Shown here: piece by piece, positions 9,189 to 18,294 of the stretch
How positions within the stretch are numbered: position 1 is the first letter of the stretch
Layout of the letters: every line of letters starts with the position of its first letter
Assembly: GCF_003334855.1 (NCBI RefSeq)
Contig: NZ_QOWE01000019.1
Coordinates: 124,001 to 188,000, forward strand
Source: Larkinella punicea
GTDB lineage: Bacteria; Bacteroidota; Bacteroidia; Cytophagales; Spirosomataceae
Length of the DNA: 64,000 bases
Reading direction: 5' to 3'
Made by a program: the position numbers and the translations under genes
Notes under the pieces: model-generated
Told to the model about the DNA's origin: nothing
Seen by the model: the letters and a program-made list of their open reading frames with translations, nothing else
Databases searched by the model: none

Positions 9189-9212
9189 AACTCAACAAGA
9201 CCCTATTTTTGT

Positions 9213-10211
9213 ATGCAACGCAGAAACTTTCTTCGCTCAGCCGTTCTTGTTACCGGCACCATTCCACTCTGTACGTCAACTGGCGAGATCGTCCCAATGG
9301 AGAGGCTAACCCTGGGTAAAACTCCAGCGTTGTCGGCAGAAGAACAGGATGCTATTGCCACCGTCCTGGGCAAAAAAGGCACTTACAACGAAGTGCAGGC
9401 AACCTATTCCGTGCCACTACCACGCAATGATTTGAAAGTCACCGTCAAAGGGGAAGCCGTACCCATCCCCTTCGGATTTGGTGGTTGGGTGTCGTTTAAG
9501 AAAACCGTGGATGGCCAGCAGACGGTCATGATGAGCGATACGGTTCTGCTGGAAACCGAAGTCAATCCCCTCATCGATGCCACGCACGCGGCCGGATTGG
9601 AAATCTCGGCCATTCACAATCATTTTTTCTACGAACAACCGCGCATCTTCTATATGCACCTGCATGGGGTCGGAACGGTGGCGGATTTAGCCAAAAAATA
9701 CGCTCAGGCGATTGGCAACACCAAATTGTTTCCGGTAAATCAACCCACGCCCGTAGCGCAAAGTGGCACGACGCCATCAACCGGAAAAGACCTTTTCGAT
9801 CTGCCCGCACTGGATGCCATCGTCAAATACACCGGGGCGGTCAATGGTCCCACCTACAAATACACCGTGGGTCGTGATGACGTAAAAATTATCGCGATGG
9901 GTGCAGAAATGACGGCGGCTATCGGCCTGAACTCCTGGGCTTCTTTTGCCGGAAAGCAAGCTGATGCGCATATTGCCGGTGACATTGCCATGTTGGAAGG
10001 TGAGGTCAATGCAGTCGTTCGAACGCTGCGGCAACATAAACTGGAAGTAGTTGCTTTGCATCACCACATGCTGGGGGAACAACCCCGAACCATTTTCCTG
10101 CATTATTACGGGCGCGGTCCGGCCCCGGAATTGGCGAAAGGGTTTCGGGCGGCCCTGGAACAACTGGGTCGCGGGGGAAAGAAAACGGGCAGCGATGGGA
10201 TGAAACACTAA
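9213..10211 (+). CDS. DUF1259 (LppY/LpqO family) protein with tandem His-rich repeats
   Basis: A 332-residue secreted protein. The N-terminus MQRRNFLRSAVL looks like a twin-arginine or general export signal. The mature part holds two DUF1259 repeats, about 50-160 and 200-325. Each repeat carries a His-rich motif: AIHNHFFYEQPRIFYMHLHG in the first and ALHHHMLGEQPRTIFLHYYG in the second. The conserved histidines suggest metal binding, but this is inference; the family has no firm biochemical role that I know of. Its promoter has the same direct repeat as the neighbouring two-component and efflux genes, so it is probably part of the same stress response. A broken membrane-protein gene follows 19 nt later. 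Confidence 0.8.
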   Translation: MQRRNFLRSAVLVTGTIPLCTSTGEIVPMERLTLGKTPALSAEEQDAIATVLGKKGTYNEVQATYSVPLPRNDLKVTVKGEAVPIPFGFGGWVSFKKTVDGQQTVMMSDTVLLETEVNPLIDATHAAGLEISAIHNHFFYEQPRIFYMHLHGVGTVADLAKKYAQAIGNTKLFPVNQPTPVAQSGTTPSTGKDLFDLPALDAIVKYTGAVNGPTYKYTVGRDDVKIIAMGAEMTAAIGLNSWASFAGKQADAHIAGDIAMLEGEVNAVVRTLRQHKLEVVALHHHMLGEQPRTIFLHYYGRGPAPELAKGFRAALEQLGRGGKKTGSDGMKH

Positions 10212-10230
10212 TTTGACAAACTTACAGGAT

Positions 10231-10990
10231 ATGCCTTTTTTACAACATTGCTCTGTCAAACCTGTCTTTTTAACCTGCCTGATTGTCTGGGCGTGTTTCT
10301 CCACCGCCACGGCCCGGCCCGATTCAGTATCGGTAGCCTTCGCTGACTGGGTTGCACCTGAATTAATCACGCTTGCTCCTCAACATCCTAAGAAACCCCT
10401 GTTCTGGGTCGTCAACTTTGGTACAGCCCGGACGTTGTCTCCCAAAAAAATCGGCTTTGCCGCCGGTATGGGTGGGCAGGTGGTTGTCCTCGGCGACCCC
10501 CGGAAAACCAGTGCGTTTTTCACCATTCCACACGCAGGCTTTCGGCTGGCACCTATTCCGCTACCTTTCGCGTCGGTTGGGCCAGGTTTTGGTATCAACT
10601 TAGACGCGAAATACTACTTACCCCCACCACCACCACCAAGGTTGATTGGGGGATCGTGCTGGGCTTAGGCGGAGCGCACGTCCTGATCGAAGATCGGAAC
10701 CGGCTGGCTTACAGCCCAAACGTAGCCTTGCTGAACTCCTACCATCTGGGTGGTACCACCGTACTGACCATCATGGGAACGTTCACCTCGGAATCCCGAC
10801 AGCCACTGAGGGCGCAAAGGCTAATTTTTTCAACCTCACGAGCGTGTCGTTGGGGTTGAAAAAAGATATCCGGCCCAACATGGCCCTGCTCACCGAAGTG
10901 GGTGCGTATTGGTATGACGGGAAAATTCTGGGCGTAGCAAAACGCGGTCCGGGTTTTCAGTACGGGCTGATGCTGGCTACGAGCTTTTGA
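10231..10990 (+). pseudogene. Frameshifted outer-membrane beta-barrel protein
   Basis: One protein of about 250 residues is spread over three frames. A signal peptide and first half run from ATG 10231 to a C5 tract at 10621-10625 next to ACC repeats. The reading then continues one frame back (TKVDWGIVLGLGGAHVLIED) to about 10795, and one frame back again (EGAKANFFNLTSVSLGLKKD) to the stop at 10988-10990. Restoring one C in each of two C runs would give a single ORF ending in Phe, as outer-membrane barrels usually do. No named family is recognised. It is either a decayed gene, a homopolymer-switched gene or a consensus error. Gene order suggests cotranscription with the DUF1259 gene. Confidence 0.7.
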
Positions 10991-11012
10991 TAGTATCGCC
11001 GAAGCGGCCCTG

Positions 11013-13301
11013 ATGTTTGTAAAAGAGACTAGAAACGCCTGCCGAACGAACTTGAAAAACGTTTTCCTATTTCTTTTCCTGCTGCTGAGCCGTTGCCTGG
11101 TTGCCCAGCCTCTTAGTGTGAACGAAACCGACTACGCCCTGACTATTCGTCGGGCAACGGAGCCGGTTAAGCTGGATGGACAACTCGATGAAGCCGACTG
11201 GCAACTGGCTGATTCAGTGGGCAACTTCCGACAGTTTTTCCCCTATGACACAGCCAACGCTGAATCCAGGACCGTCGTGCGGGTGTTGTTCGATGGAAAT
11301 TTTCTATATGTGGGTGCTGTTTGTTACCAACCGCGTCGTTACGTCGTTACGTCCCTCAAACGCGACTTTCTACGTGGGCAGTCGGACCTATTTGAGGTTA
11401 ACCTCGACCCATTCCGCGACAAACTGAACGGGGTCAATTTTGCCGTGTCGCCCTACGGTGTGCAGCGCGAAGGACTGATTACCAACGGGCAGGAATTCAC
11501 GACCGATTGGGATAATAAATGGTACGTGCGCGTAACAAACGACGACGACCGCTACACCGTTGAGATGGCAATTCCGTTCAAAACGCTGCGGTATAAGCTA
11601 CAGGACGGGCAAAACGTGTGGTTGATCAATTTTATCCGTAGCGATATAACGCGCAACGAAATATCGGCCTGGGCACCCATCCCGCGCAACTTCAACGGGC
11701 AGGCACTGGCCTTTTCAGGACGGCTCGTCTGGGCAGAGCCACCACCCCGCCCCGGTTCAAATGTTTCGTTGATTCCCTACACCCTGGTGGAAACCGGACA
11801 CGATTTTCAGTCCGATATACCCACCCGACAAGGGGTGAATGTCGGCTTCGATGCGAAAGTTGCCGTTACACCCTCGCTAAACCTCGACCTGACTGTAAAC
11901 CCTGATTTTGCCCAGGTTGAGGTTGACCAGCAAGTGACTAACCTGAGTCGGTTTGAGTTGTTCTTTCCAGAACGGCGGCAGTTTTTCCTGGAAAATAGCG
12001 ATCTCTTCGGCTCGTTCGGTACTAGCGTCACCAACCCGTTTTTCTCCCGGCGCATCGGCCTGGCCCGAAACCCCCGCACGGGGTTCAACGAGCAGGTTCC
12101 CATTCTGGCTGGGGTACGACTTAGTGGCCGGTTAGACCGAAACTGGCGCATTGGCGTACTGAACACGCAGACGGGTCGACGGTCGCTGTCCGATACGCTT
12201 ACGCTTCTACCCGTTAACTACGGAATGCTAGCCGTGCAGCGCCGAATCTCGACCCGTTCGTTTGTGAGTGCCATGCTGGTTAATAAAGACCCCGTCGGGA
12301 CGGTACCCGCTGGTGCCGACCAATCGTATAACCGGGTTGCCGGTCTGGAATATTCGCTGGCTTCGGCCAATAATCAGTGGCGGGGTAAAGCATTTTACCA
12401 CCGTTCGTTCAGCCCGGATCGACTGGCGCAGCCTTACGCGATGGGCGCGTTACTATTCGTGGATAAACCGGCGGTCAATGGGCGGATCGGCGTTTACGAC
12501 ATTGGCGATAACTTTCGGGCCGACGTGGGGTACGCACCCCGCACGAGCCTGATGAAATTTCATGGCGAGACCTTTCGGGTCATTTTCCCGAAAGGTCGGT
12601 TGAGTCGGCATATCAACCGGTTTTACCTGGGTCCAAACTGGGATTTTATTTATGGGAAACGGCAAAACCGCCTGATCGACTGGGACGCGGGCCTGTTTGG
12701 GGGCATCACGCTGCAAAACCAGTCGCAGCTTACGTTCGCGTTTCTGCGTTGGGATTATACCTACCTTTTCTCTCCCTTCGACCCAAGCAACACGGGCGGG
12801 GCTACCCTTCCTGCCAACACATCATACCTGTATTTCAGCCATCGCCTGAGCTTCGTGTCCAATGTCCGAAAGCCTTTTTTCTTTAGTTTCAACGGTCGAT
12901 ATGGGCAGTACTTCAACGGTCGGATTACGCAGTTGCACACCATTCTGAGTTACCGACAGCAGCCTTACGGCATTTTCTCGCTTGATTTCACTTACAACGG
13001 TATTCGCTTACCCGCTCCCTACAGCCAATCCGACCTGTTACTGATTGGGCCTAAGGTCGATCTGTCGTTTACGCGGTCGGTGTTTCTAACGGCCTACGCA
13101 CAGTACAATAATCAGATCAACAACGTCAACACGAACATCCGGTTTCAGTGGCGGTACAAGCCCGTCTCGGATCTGTTTGTGGTCTATACGGATAACTATT
13201 TCGCCTACGAAGCGCTCGACAGCAAAAATCGATTGATGCAAGCCTGGCAACCGAAAAACCGGGCATTGGTCGTCAAGCTAACGTACTGGCTGAACCTCTG
13301 A
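11013..13301 (+). CDS. DUF5916 protein with CBM9-like N-terminal domain
   Basis: A 762-residue secreted protein. After a signal peptide (to about residue 33), residues about 45-220 resemble the CBM9-like domain (PVKLDGQLDEADW, LFDGNFLYVGAVCYQP). The rest matches DUF5916, a predicted outer-membrane beta-barrel rich in alternating aromatic residues (FFPERRQFFLENSDLFG is a family signature). The function of DUF5916 proteins is not established; they are common in Bacteroidota and often sit near stress or export genes. It is intact although both flanking membrane-protein genes are frameshifted. It begins 22 nt after the broken upstream gene, so an operon with it is likely. Confidence 0.85.
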   Translation: MFVKETRNACRTNLKNVFLFLFLLLSRCLVAQPLSVNETDYALTIRRATEPVKLDGQLDEADWQLADSVGNFRQFFPYDTANAESRTVVRVLFDGNFLYVGAVCYQPRRYVVTSLKRDFLRGQSDLFEVNLDPFRDKLNGVNFAVSPYGVQREGLITNGQEFTTDWDNKWYVRVTNDDDRYTVEMAIPFKTLRYKLQDGQNVWLINFIRSDITRNEISAWAPIPRNFNGQALAFSGRLVWAEPPPRPGSNVSLIPYTLVETGHDFQSDIPTRQGVNVGFDAKVAVTPSLNLDLTVNPDFAQVEVDQQVTNLSRFELFFPERRQFFLENSDLFGSFGTSVTNPFFSRRIGLARNPRTGFNEQVPILAGVRLSGRLDRNWRIGVLNTQTGRRSLSDTLTLLPVNYGMLAVQRRISTRSFVSAMLVNKDPVGTVPAGADQSYNRVAGLEYSLASANNQWRGKAFYHRSFSPDRLAQPYAMGALLFVDKPAVNGRIGVYDIGDNFRADVGYAPRTSLMKFHGETFRVIFPKGRLSRHINRFYLGPNWDFIYGKRQNRLIDWDAGLFGGITLQNQSQLTFAFLRWDYTYLFSPFDPSNTGGATLPANTSYLYFSHRLSFVSNVRKPFFFSFNGRYGQYFNGRITQLHTILSYRQQPYGIFSLDFTYNGIRLPAPYSQSDLLLIGPKVDLSFTRSVFLTAYAQYNNQINNVNTNIRFQWRYKPVSDLFVVYTDNYFAYEALDSKNRLMQAWQPKNRALVVKLTYWLNL

Positions 13302-13320
13302 TACTCTATTGGTTACATTT

Positions 13321-14493
13321 ATGAACTCTGAACTTCTCACACCCCCGTATTCTCTCCGGCAACTCACGAGTTACTTTCTGCGCCTGGGAACCTTTGGCTT
13401 TGGCGGTCCTCCTGCATTAGTCAGCGCCATGCACCGGGATCTGGTGCTGAACCGGCAATGGATCACCGAAGAAGATTACCGGGAAGGCATGGCACTCGCT
13501 CAGTTGGCTCCGGGGCCACTGGCGGCTCAATTAGCGATTTACCTGGGGTATGTTCATTACGGCATTTGTGGTGCCACCCTGGTGGGCTTCACGTTTGTGC
13601 TGCCATCCTTCCTGATGGTTTTAGGGCTGGGCTGGGCTTACGTGCAGTTTGACGGATTGCCGTGGATGCAGGCTATTTTCTACGGCATTGGAGCCGCAGT
13701 CATTGGCATCATTACGATGGGTACCTATAAACTAACCACCAAAACGATTGGGAAAGACTGGCTGGGCTGGCTGCTTTTCTCTATTTCGGCCATAGCCACC
13801 ATCCTGACAGAATCCGAATTACTGTGGCTGGTCATCGGGTCGGGGGGGATTTATTGGCTAATCAAAGCGCCACCGCTTCGGTTGGATTCAAAAGTGAGCC
13901 AGGCTAGCTGGCCGTTTCTCACGCAGGTGTTAGCGGCGGTACCGACCGATTCCGTTCTGTGGAAGCTGGCCCTGTTTTTTGCCAAGGCCGGTAGCTTCGT
14001 GTTTGGTAGTGGTCTGGCCATCGTGCCCTTTCTATATGGTGGTGTTGTCAAAGAATACGGCTGGCTGACGGAACAGCAATTTTTGGATGCTGTGGCTGTG
14101 GCTATGATTACGCCCGGACCGGTGGTAATTACGGTCGCTTTTATCGGCTATCTGGTGGCCGGGTTGCCCGGTGCGTGCGTAGCCGCAGCCGCCACGTTTT
14201 TACCCTGTTACCTGCTCACCATCCTGCCAGCCCCTTACTTCAAAAAGTACGGCAAACACCCCGGTTTGAAGGCTTTCGTCGATGGGATCACCATCGCGGC
14301 TGTTGGCGCTATCGCTGGTGCAGTCGTCGTTCTGGCCCGGCGTCAACTGGTGGATCTGCCAGCGATCATCATTGCATTAACCGCCACCATTTTATTATAT
14401 CGCTTTAAAAAATTATCGGAATTAGGTTTGATTGGAGCCGCAGCCATCCTGGGCTTGTTGCTTCGATCTGGTATTTTCTCTGCACTTTTATAA
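13321..14493 (+). CDS. chrA: Chromate transporter, long-chain CHR family
   Basis: A 390-residue polytopic membrane protein with two homologous CHR halves. The N-terminal half has FLRLGTFGFGGPPALVSAMH and LAQLAPGPLAAQLAIYLGY; the C-terminal half has FFAKAGSFVFGSGLAIVPF and AMITPGPVVITVAFIGYLVA. Such bidomain proteins export chromate, giving resistance. ATG 13321 is used; an in-frame TTG 12 nt upstream is less likely. It lies 19 nt after the DUF5916 gene. Export of chromate is inferred from family; no ChrB-type regulator is in the window. Confidence 0.88.
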   Translation: MNSELLTPPYSLRQLTSYFLRLGTFGFGGPPALVSAMHRDLVLNRQWITEEDYREGMALAQLAPGPLAAQLAIYLGYVHYGICGATLVGFTFVLPSFLMVLGLGWAYVQFDGLPWMQAIFYGIGAAVIGIITMGTYKLTTKTIGKDWLGWLLFSISAIATILTESELLWLVIGSGGIYWLIKAPPLRLDSKVSQASWPFLTQVLAAVPTDSVLWKLALFFAKAGSFVFGSGLAIVPFLYGGVVKEYGWLTEQQFLDAVAVAMITPGPVVITVAFIGYLVAGLPGACVAAAATFLPCYLLTILPAPYFKKYGKHPGLKAFVDGITIAAVGAIAGAVVVLARRQLVDLPAIIIALTATILLYRFKKLSELGLIGAAAILGLLLRSGIFSALL

Positions 14494-15257
14494 TTCGTAC
14501 CATTGCTCTCCTGCTTTTAGTTTCCATCGGATTCAGTCACGATCTGACGGCGCAATCCGTACCCACCAAACAAGTTCGGACTCAGCAGCAAGCCTGGCTG
14601 GGTTACTTTAACCAAACCCGTTTGAGCAATCGCTGGGGAATCGGGCTGGATCTCCATGCCGCCGTACCGATGATTTTCTGGACCGCTGGAGTACCCTGAT
14701 CGTGCGTCCCGGCCTTACCTATTACGTGTCCGATCAGGTCCGGTTCACCGCAGGGTATGCTTATGCCCGTCTCTACCCGGCACTTCCGCCGACGCCTGGT
14801 GCCGATCCATTGGTTAGACCGGAACACCGTTTCTGGCAACAAATTAATTGGCAAGGTCATTTCAAACGCCTGCACCTCAATCAATGGATCAGAGCCGAAG
14901 AACGAAACGTTCGCAAAACGCTGGGCAACGAGTTGGCCGATGGGTACTCATTCAATTACCGGTTTCGGTACATGATTACGGTGCAGGTGCCGCTGAAAGG
15001 TGATACCCCAAACCCGGTGTTCCCAACTTCGTGGTTCAGGATGAAATTCACATCAATGCCGGCAAGCACATTACCTATAATTATTTTGACCAAAACCGCT
15101 TTTTTGTGGGACTGGCCTACCCCTTCAGCAAAAGTTTACGGCGCAGTTGGGCTATATGAACTTGTTTCAACAGCAGACTAGCAGCACTAATTTTGTCAAC
15201 AATCACACGATCCGGCTATTTCTGTTTCACAATCTCAATTTTACTAAACCGGAATAA
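14493..15257 (+). pseudogene. Frameshifted DUF2490 outer-membrane protein
   Basis: A DUF2490 beta-barrel protein of about 240 residues can be read in four segments: IRTIALLLLVSIGFSHD to about 14657; RPGLTYYVSDQVRFTAGYAY to about 15015; VPNFVVQDEIHINAGKHI to about 15138; and AQLGYMNLFQQQTSSTNF to the TAA at 15255-15257. Each junction is a shift equal to loss of one base, and three losses return it to the first frame. No ATG, GTG or TTG start is visible in frame at the 5' end, where the gene abuts the chrA stop, so the start may also be damaged. Family function is unknown. Decay and sequencing error are both possible. Confidence 0.72.
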
Positions 15258-15671
15258 TTTTATGGGCTTAACCAGGATTAATTGGTTCCATTATCGGCCA
15301 ATCAGTTTTCAGGACAAATCATTTCCCACAAAAAAAGTAACAATCATTAAAACGGTCAATGGAATTTTATACGGGATTTTTGTGGGAGATCACCTGTGAA
15401 TTCAACGATTGGCTCACCCAGGCATACTACCTTCCAGCCCAGTTATTCGGACGGACTAATGAGTACCAATAATGTTAAGGGGCTTGTGACTGAATCGGAC
15501 TGCCAAAGCAGCTCTGACAAGATAGGAAAATGCCACAAGCCGTCCATTTCAAATTGTCCTTGGTATTCAATGGTCCGTGCACAATCGTGTGATTTTAGGA
15601 AGAGACATAGCGGATGTAGGGAGTGACACTGGGTTGTAAAGCCAGTAAGGTATGAAACGTTGCGGTCATGG
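15258..15671. other. Gene-poor spacer without recognisable content
   Basis: A 414-bp stretch between the broken DUF2490 gene and the DUF1810 gene. Short open frames exist on both strands (for example one of 85 codons on the minus strand, 15443-15700), but their translations are unlike known proteins and rich in rare residues. No promoter, terminator or repeat of note was found. It may be decayed sequence. Confidence 0.5.
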
Positions 15672-16106
15672 CTATCCTTCGCTGGCCCGAACCAGTTCAA
15701 TGGTTCGTAGATCCATCAAGCCGTCGAAGTACTTGTCCAAAACCGCCTGAAAGACGGGGTTGGTATTTTTCGGCAAACTGAACAAGGTCATACTGGACCG
15801 AAGTTTTAAATCATCCGGACTGCCCAAAATCTGGTTAGCGGTTTTTCCGACTACCCCCAGCAGGGCATTGGAAATCTCCAGTAACCGATCACCCAGAACG
15901 GGATGTTCCAGATACGCCCGGGCTTCTTCCAGGTTGTGAATCGCGTAAAACCGGGCCATTTCACTAAAGCCCAAGCCCGCAAGTTGGGGAAAAATGAACC
16001 ACATCCAGTGGCTTTGCTTCCGGCCATTTTTGATTTCGCTCAGGGCTTGGAAATAAACCGGTTGTTGAGCGTCCAGAAACCGTTTTAAATTGTCATCAGC
16101 TTTCAT
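15672..16106 (-). CDS. DUF1810 family protein
   Basis: A 144-residue soluble protein covering the whole DUF1810 family (often labelled calpastatin-like). Signature segments are HWMWFIFPQLAGLGFSEMA and a C-terminal FQAVLDKYFDG. ATG 16106 (MKADDNLKRFL) is preferred over an upstream in-frame ATG at 16163 because the family starts with DxLxRFLxAQ. The cellular role is not known. It stands alone, next to degraded sequence. Confidence 0.82.
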   Translation of the reverse strand: MKADDNLKRFLDAQQPVYFQALSEIKNGRKQSHWMWFIFPQLAGLGFSEMARFYAIHNLEEARAYLEHPVLGDRLLEISNALLGVVGKTANQILGSPDDLKLRSSMTLFSLPKNTNPVFQAVLDKYFDGLMDLRTIELVRASEG

Positions 16107-16323
16107 CGGAATAAGTATTCTGGCCGACACATCGGCCCAGGAGTGGAAATGGAAAGACCTCAATGACCGTATAAACGACTTTTTTCTTTATCTGTTAAAT
16201 CATTCATAGACACCGGGCAACTTCTTTCTCAAACTTTTCAATCTGGGTTTGCTCCCTATTATCTTCCCTACTCAAAACCACGCTGGCACTATCCCAACCG
16301 TGGACTACTGATCAAGTGACTTT

Positions 16324-16839
16324 TCAACCGTTGAACACAAACCAACAAAGGTAATTTTGTACCCGTTGATCATCCAGAACCAGGTCGCGAATAGCATCCT
16401 CCAGTTGATCGCGCTGCCATTGACATTCACTTCGCCCCATTTGCTCCTTCTCGTTTTCTGCAACTGTCTCCCTGACCGCTCTGATGGCATAGGCAGCCGC
16501 ACCCAGTTGATGGGCCGCAACATGTGCTACAGCCACGGCTTGTCCGGCGGCCAGGGCGGCAAATCTGGCCGCATCAGGCATTCCTTTTGCCGCAGCATTG
16601 GCCGCAAATGCCGCCTGGTGTGCCTGTTTCATGGAGATCTCTCCTTTTACCCAGGCTCGGGTCAATTCGATCGCTTTCCGGGGTCGTTCATCCTCTGAAT
16701 CGGCTTGCTCAAACAGCGGCAATACATGTTCCGCACAAGTAGCAGCCCATAAAGCCAGTTGATGATGCATAGAGTCTGTTAAGGTTCCACCCCGCCGTAA
16801 TGTTATGAATCTGGGGTCTCTTTCTTTTGGTAGTATCAT
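16324..16839 (-). CDS. Putative immunity protein, Imm5-like
   Basis: A 171-residue, all-helical, Ala-rich cytoplasmic protein. The pattern WAATCAEHVLPLFE, RPRKAIELTRAWVKGE and AAGQAVAVAHVAAHQLGAAAYA matches a family annotated as putative immunity proteins (Imm5-like). In polymorphic toxin systems such proteins neutralise a cognate toxin, but no toxin gene is adjacent, so this would be an orphan. The assignment rests on remembered sequence pattern rather than a catalytic motif. It lies in a region of decayed genes. Confidence 0.6.
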   Translation of the reverse strand: MILPKERDPRFITLRRGGTLTDSMHHQLALWAATCAEHVLPLFEQADSEDERPRKAIELTRAWVKGEISMKQAHQAAFAANAAAKGMPDAARFAALAAGQAVAVAHVAAHQLGAAAYAIRAVRETVAENEKEQMGRSECQWQRDQLEDAIRDLVLDDQRVQNYLCWFVFNG

Positions 16840-17077
16840 AGTCTAACCAGTAAAAATTTAGCGATGACCGGCCTTGCTTTGGGATGATTATCCAGCGGTA
16901 GGCCGTTTCTATTCGTTCGTTAATTGTCTGGACATCTTCATCTGGTGATTCAGAAATGGTTCCCTCCTACCCTTTCCCAAAAGTAACAGGTATCGACTCA
17001 TTTGTGACAGTCTTTTCAGACGATGATCCCGACCTTTGACTCATTCAAACGGACACAAAAATCAAACGTCATACGCC

Positions 17078-17505
17078 ATGAAAACGCTCATCAAATCCCT
17101 GCTCGTTGCCTTTACCTTAACTGCTGTTACCTTCTCTGCTTCGATAGCTGAAAGCCATAAACCCATTGGAAAACCTAAGAATGCAGCCGCCTTCAAAAGC
17201 AGCATGTACACCAATAATGAAGGCAAGGTTCAGATTGCCATCAAGAAACAAACCGGTGGTACGGTTGAAGTTCGATTGACCAATGCGCGGGGCAGGCGTT
17301 CTTTGTGCAGCAAGTTGGCAAACGCCAGGAAGCCGCCCGGCTGAGCCTGGATGTCAGTGCCCTTCCCGACGGGGTGTACCAGGTTGAAATCAGCAATGGC
17401 GTAGAAACCACCACGCAGGAATTGATGCTGGCCACACAGCAGCTTGCTACGGTTTCCCGCTTTGTCACGGTTAAGAAGCTAGACGGTCAACTCAACTACT
17501 TTTGA
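17078..17505 (+). pseudogene. Frameshifted small secreted protein
   Basis: A signal peptide (MKTLIKSLLVAFTLTAVTF) from ATG 17078 and a beta-rich segment (KVQIAIKKQTGGTVEVRLTN) run to a GGGG tract at 17289-17292. The continuation (AFFVQQVGKRQEAARLSLDV, then LPDGVYQVEISNG) lies one frame back and ends at 17505. Adding one G restores a protein of about 142 residues. The second half resembles the beta-sandwich found in T9SS sorting domains (LDVSALPDGVYQVEI) but lacks the usual end. Similar short secreted proteins are common in Spirosomataceae; function unknown. As written, translation stops at 17344. Confidence 0.65.
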
Positions 17506-17590
17506 AAAGCTATCCCATATTAAATCGGCTTTTTACTGGCATTCTTATGAAGAGTTTATTTCTATTTTTGTAACCAGATTAAGCAAGTGA

Positions 17591-18181
17591 TTACTGAATT
17601 ACAAAGAAATCAATAGCGTTTTCCAACACCTCTTCTTGCCAGTACTCCCGTTTGAGAAAAGGGCGAATACCGATGGCTTTTTCGAGTTCCTAACGCATGA
17701 TCATTTTCACATATGTCTCATTACCCACTGTGGTGACGATCGAATCGTGAATGGTGAAAATAGGCAGATCGGGCCGTTCCCGGGCAATACGACGGGCAAT
17801 GCGATTGAGGAAGATTTCAGATTCGATGTTCTGGAGCAACAACGCCAGCGTTCGGTGCTGCTGCGACTTGATGAGTTCAAACAGCCGCATCACATTGGGA
17901 AACAAGTCCCGAAAGATTTCCTTTCGTTTTTGCATCAAGCGGCTGGTGGTCTCATTCTCTGAAAAGAAAACGGTAAATACCGTTTTTTTCATCAGCTCCC
18001 GGGTTAGCTTTGTTTTGCCAGTCGCCTTGACGGCTTCCTGGAGCAAATACTCGTAGAAGGTCCCCTGTTTTACCTTCTCCATCAACCGTTGCCAATCACT
18101 ATAATCTCTGCCACCATCCACTAGTTTAACTTCCTCGTTACCAGACTCGTACATATAAGAAAAAGAGCAATTCTCGTACAT
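17591..18181 (-). pseudogene. C-terminal remnant of a polymerase-palm-like protein with in-frame stop
   Basis: The open part (163 codons, 18181-17690) contains LALLLQNIESEIFLNRI followed by IFTIHDSIVTTVGNE. Their order and spacing resemble the O-helix/motif C region of family A DNA polymerases or T7-type RNA polymerases (HDS in place of HDE). Coding continues in frame past a TAG after VKMIMR for 32 codons (ELEKAIGIRPFLKREYW and onward) to TAA at 17591-17593. Upstream of the ATG the frame stays open for nine codons only, so the N-terminal two thirds is missing. It looks like a relic of a mobile-element gene seen in many Bacteroidota; this identification is from memory of the pattern. Confidence 0.5.
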
Positions 18182-18275
18182 AGGGAGAGAACCTGCGGCC
18201 TGTGTGAGTTAATATGCCTGTCGGTGTGTTGAGGAAATAAAGGCTGGTTTGTTAGATACATGACAACAACTTTGT

Positions 18276-18294
18276 GTCCAGCCTACGGCTGGAC
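18276..18294. repeat. Short perfect palindrome (8-bp stem, 3-nt loop)
   Basis: GTCCAGCC at 18276-18283 and GGCTGGAC at 18287-18294 flank TAC. There is no T-run on either side, so it is unlike a classical terminator and more like a REP-type hairpin. It sits in a 285-bp spacer between the polymerase remnant and the FAD oxidoreductase gene; nothing else recognisable is in that spacer. Confidence 0.45.

Noticed and set aside
10646-10990. Separate small gene within the frameshifted membrane-protein gene
   Set aside because: Its first part translates to Arg/Pro-rich nonsense and only its last part continues the upstream protein, so it is part of the broken gene.
15443-15700. 85-codon minus-strand open frame
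   Set aside because: No similarity, signal or conserved pattern; Cys/His-rich composition typical of chance reading; overlaps the end of the DUF1810 gene.
17031-17038. GACCTTTG as a -7 box for the small secreted protein gene
   Set aside because: First base of the box does not match and no upstream element is at the right distance.
17001-17077. A fourth copy of the TTCAG/TTCAC operator before the small secreted protein
   Set aside because: TTCAG is present but the second half-site is not at 11 bp.
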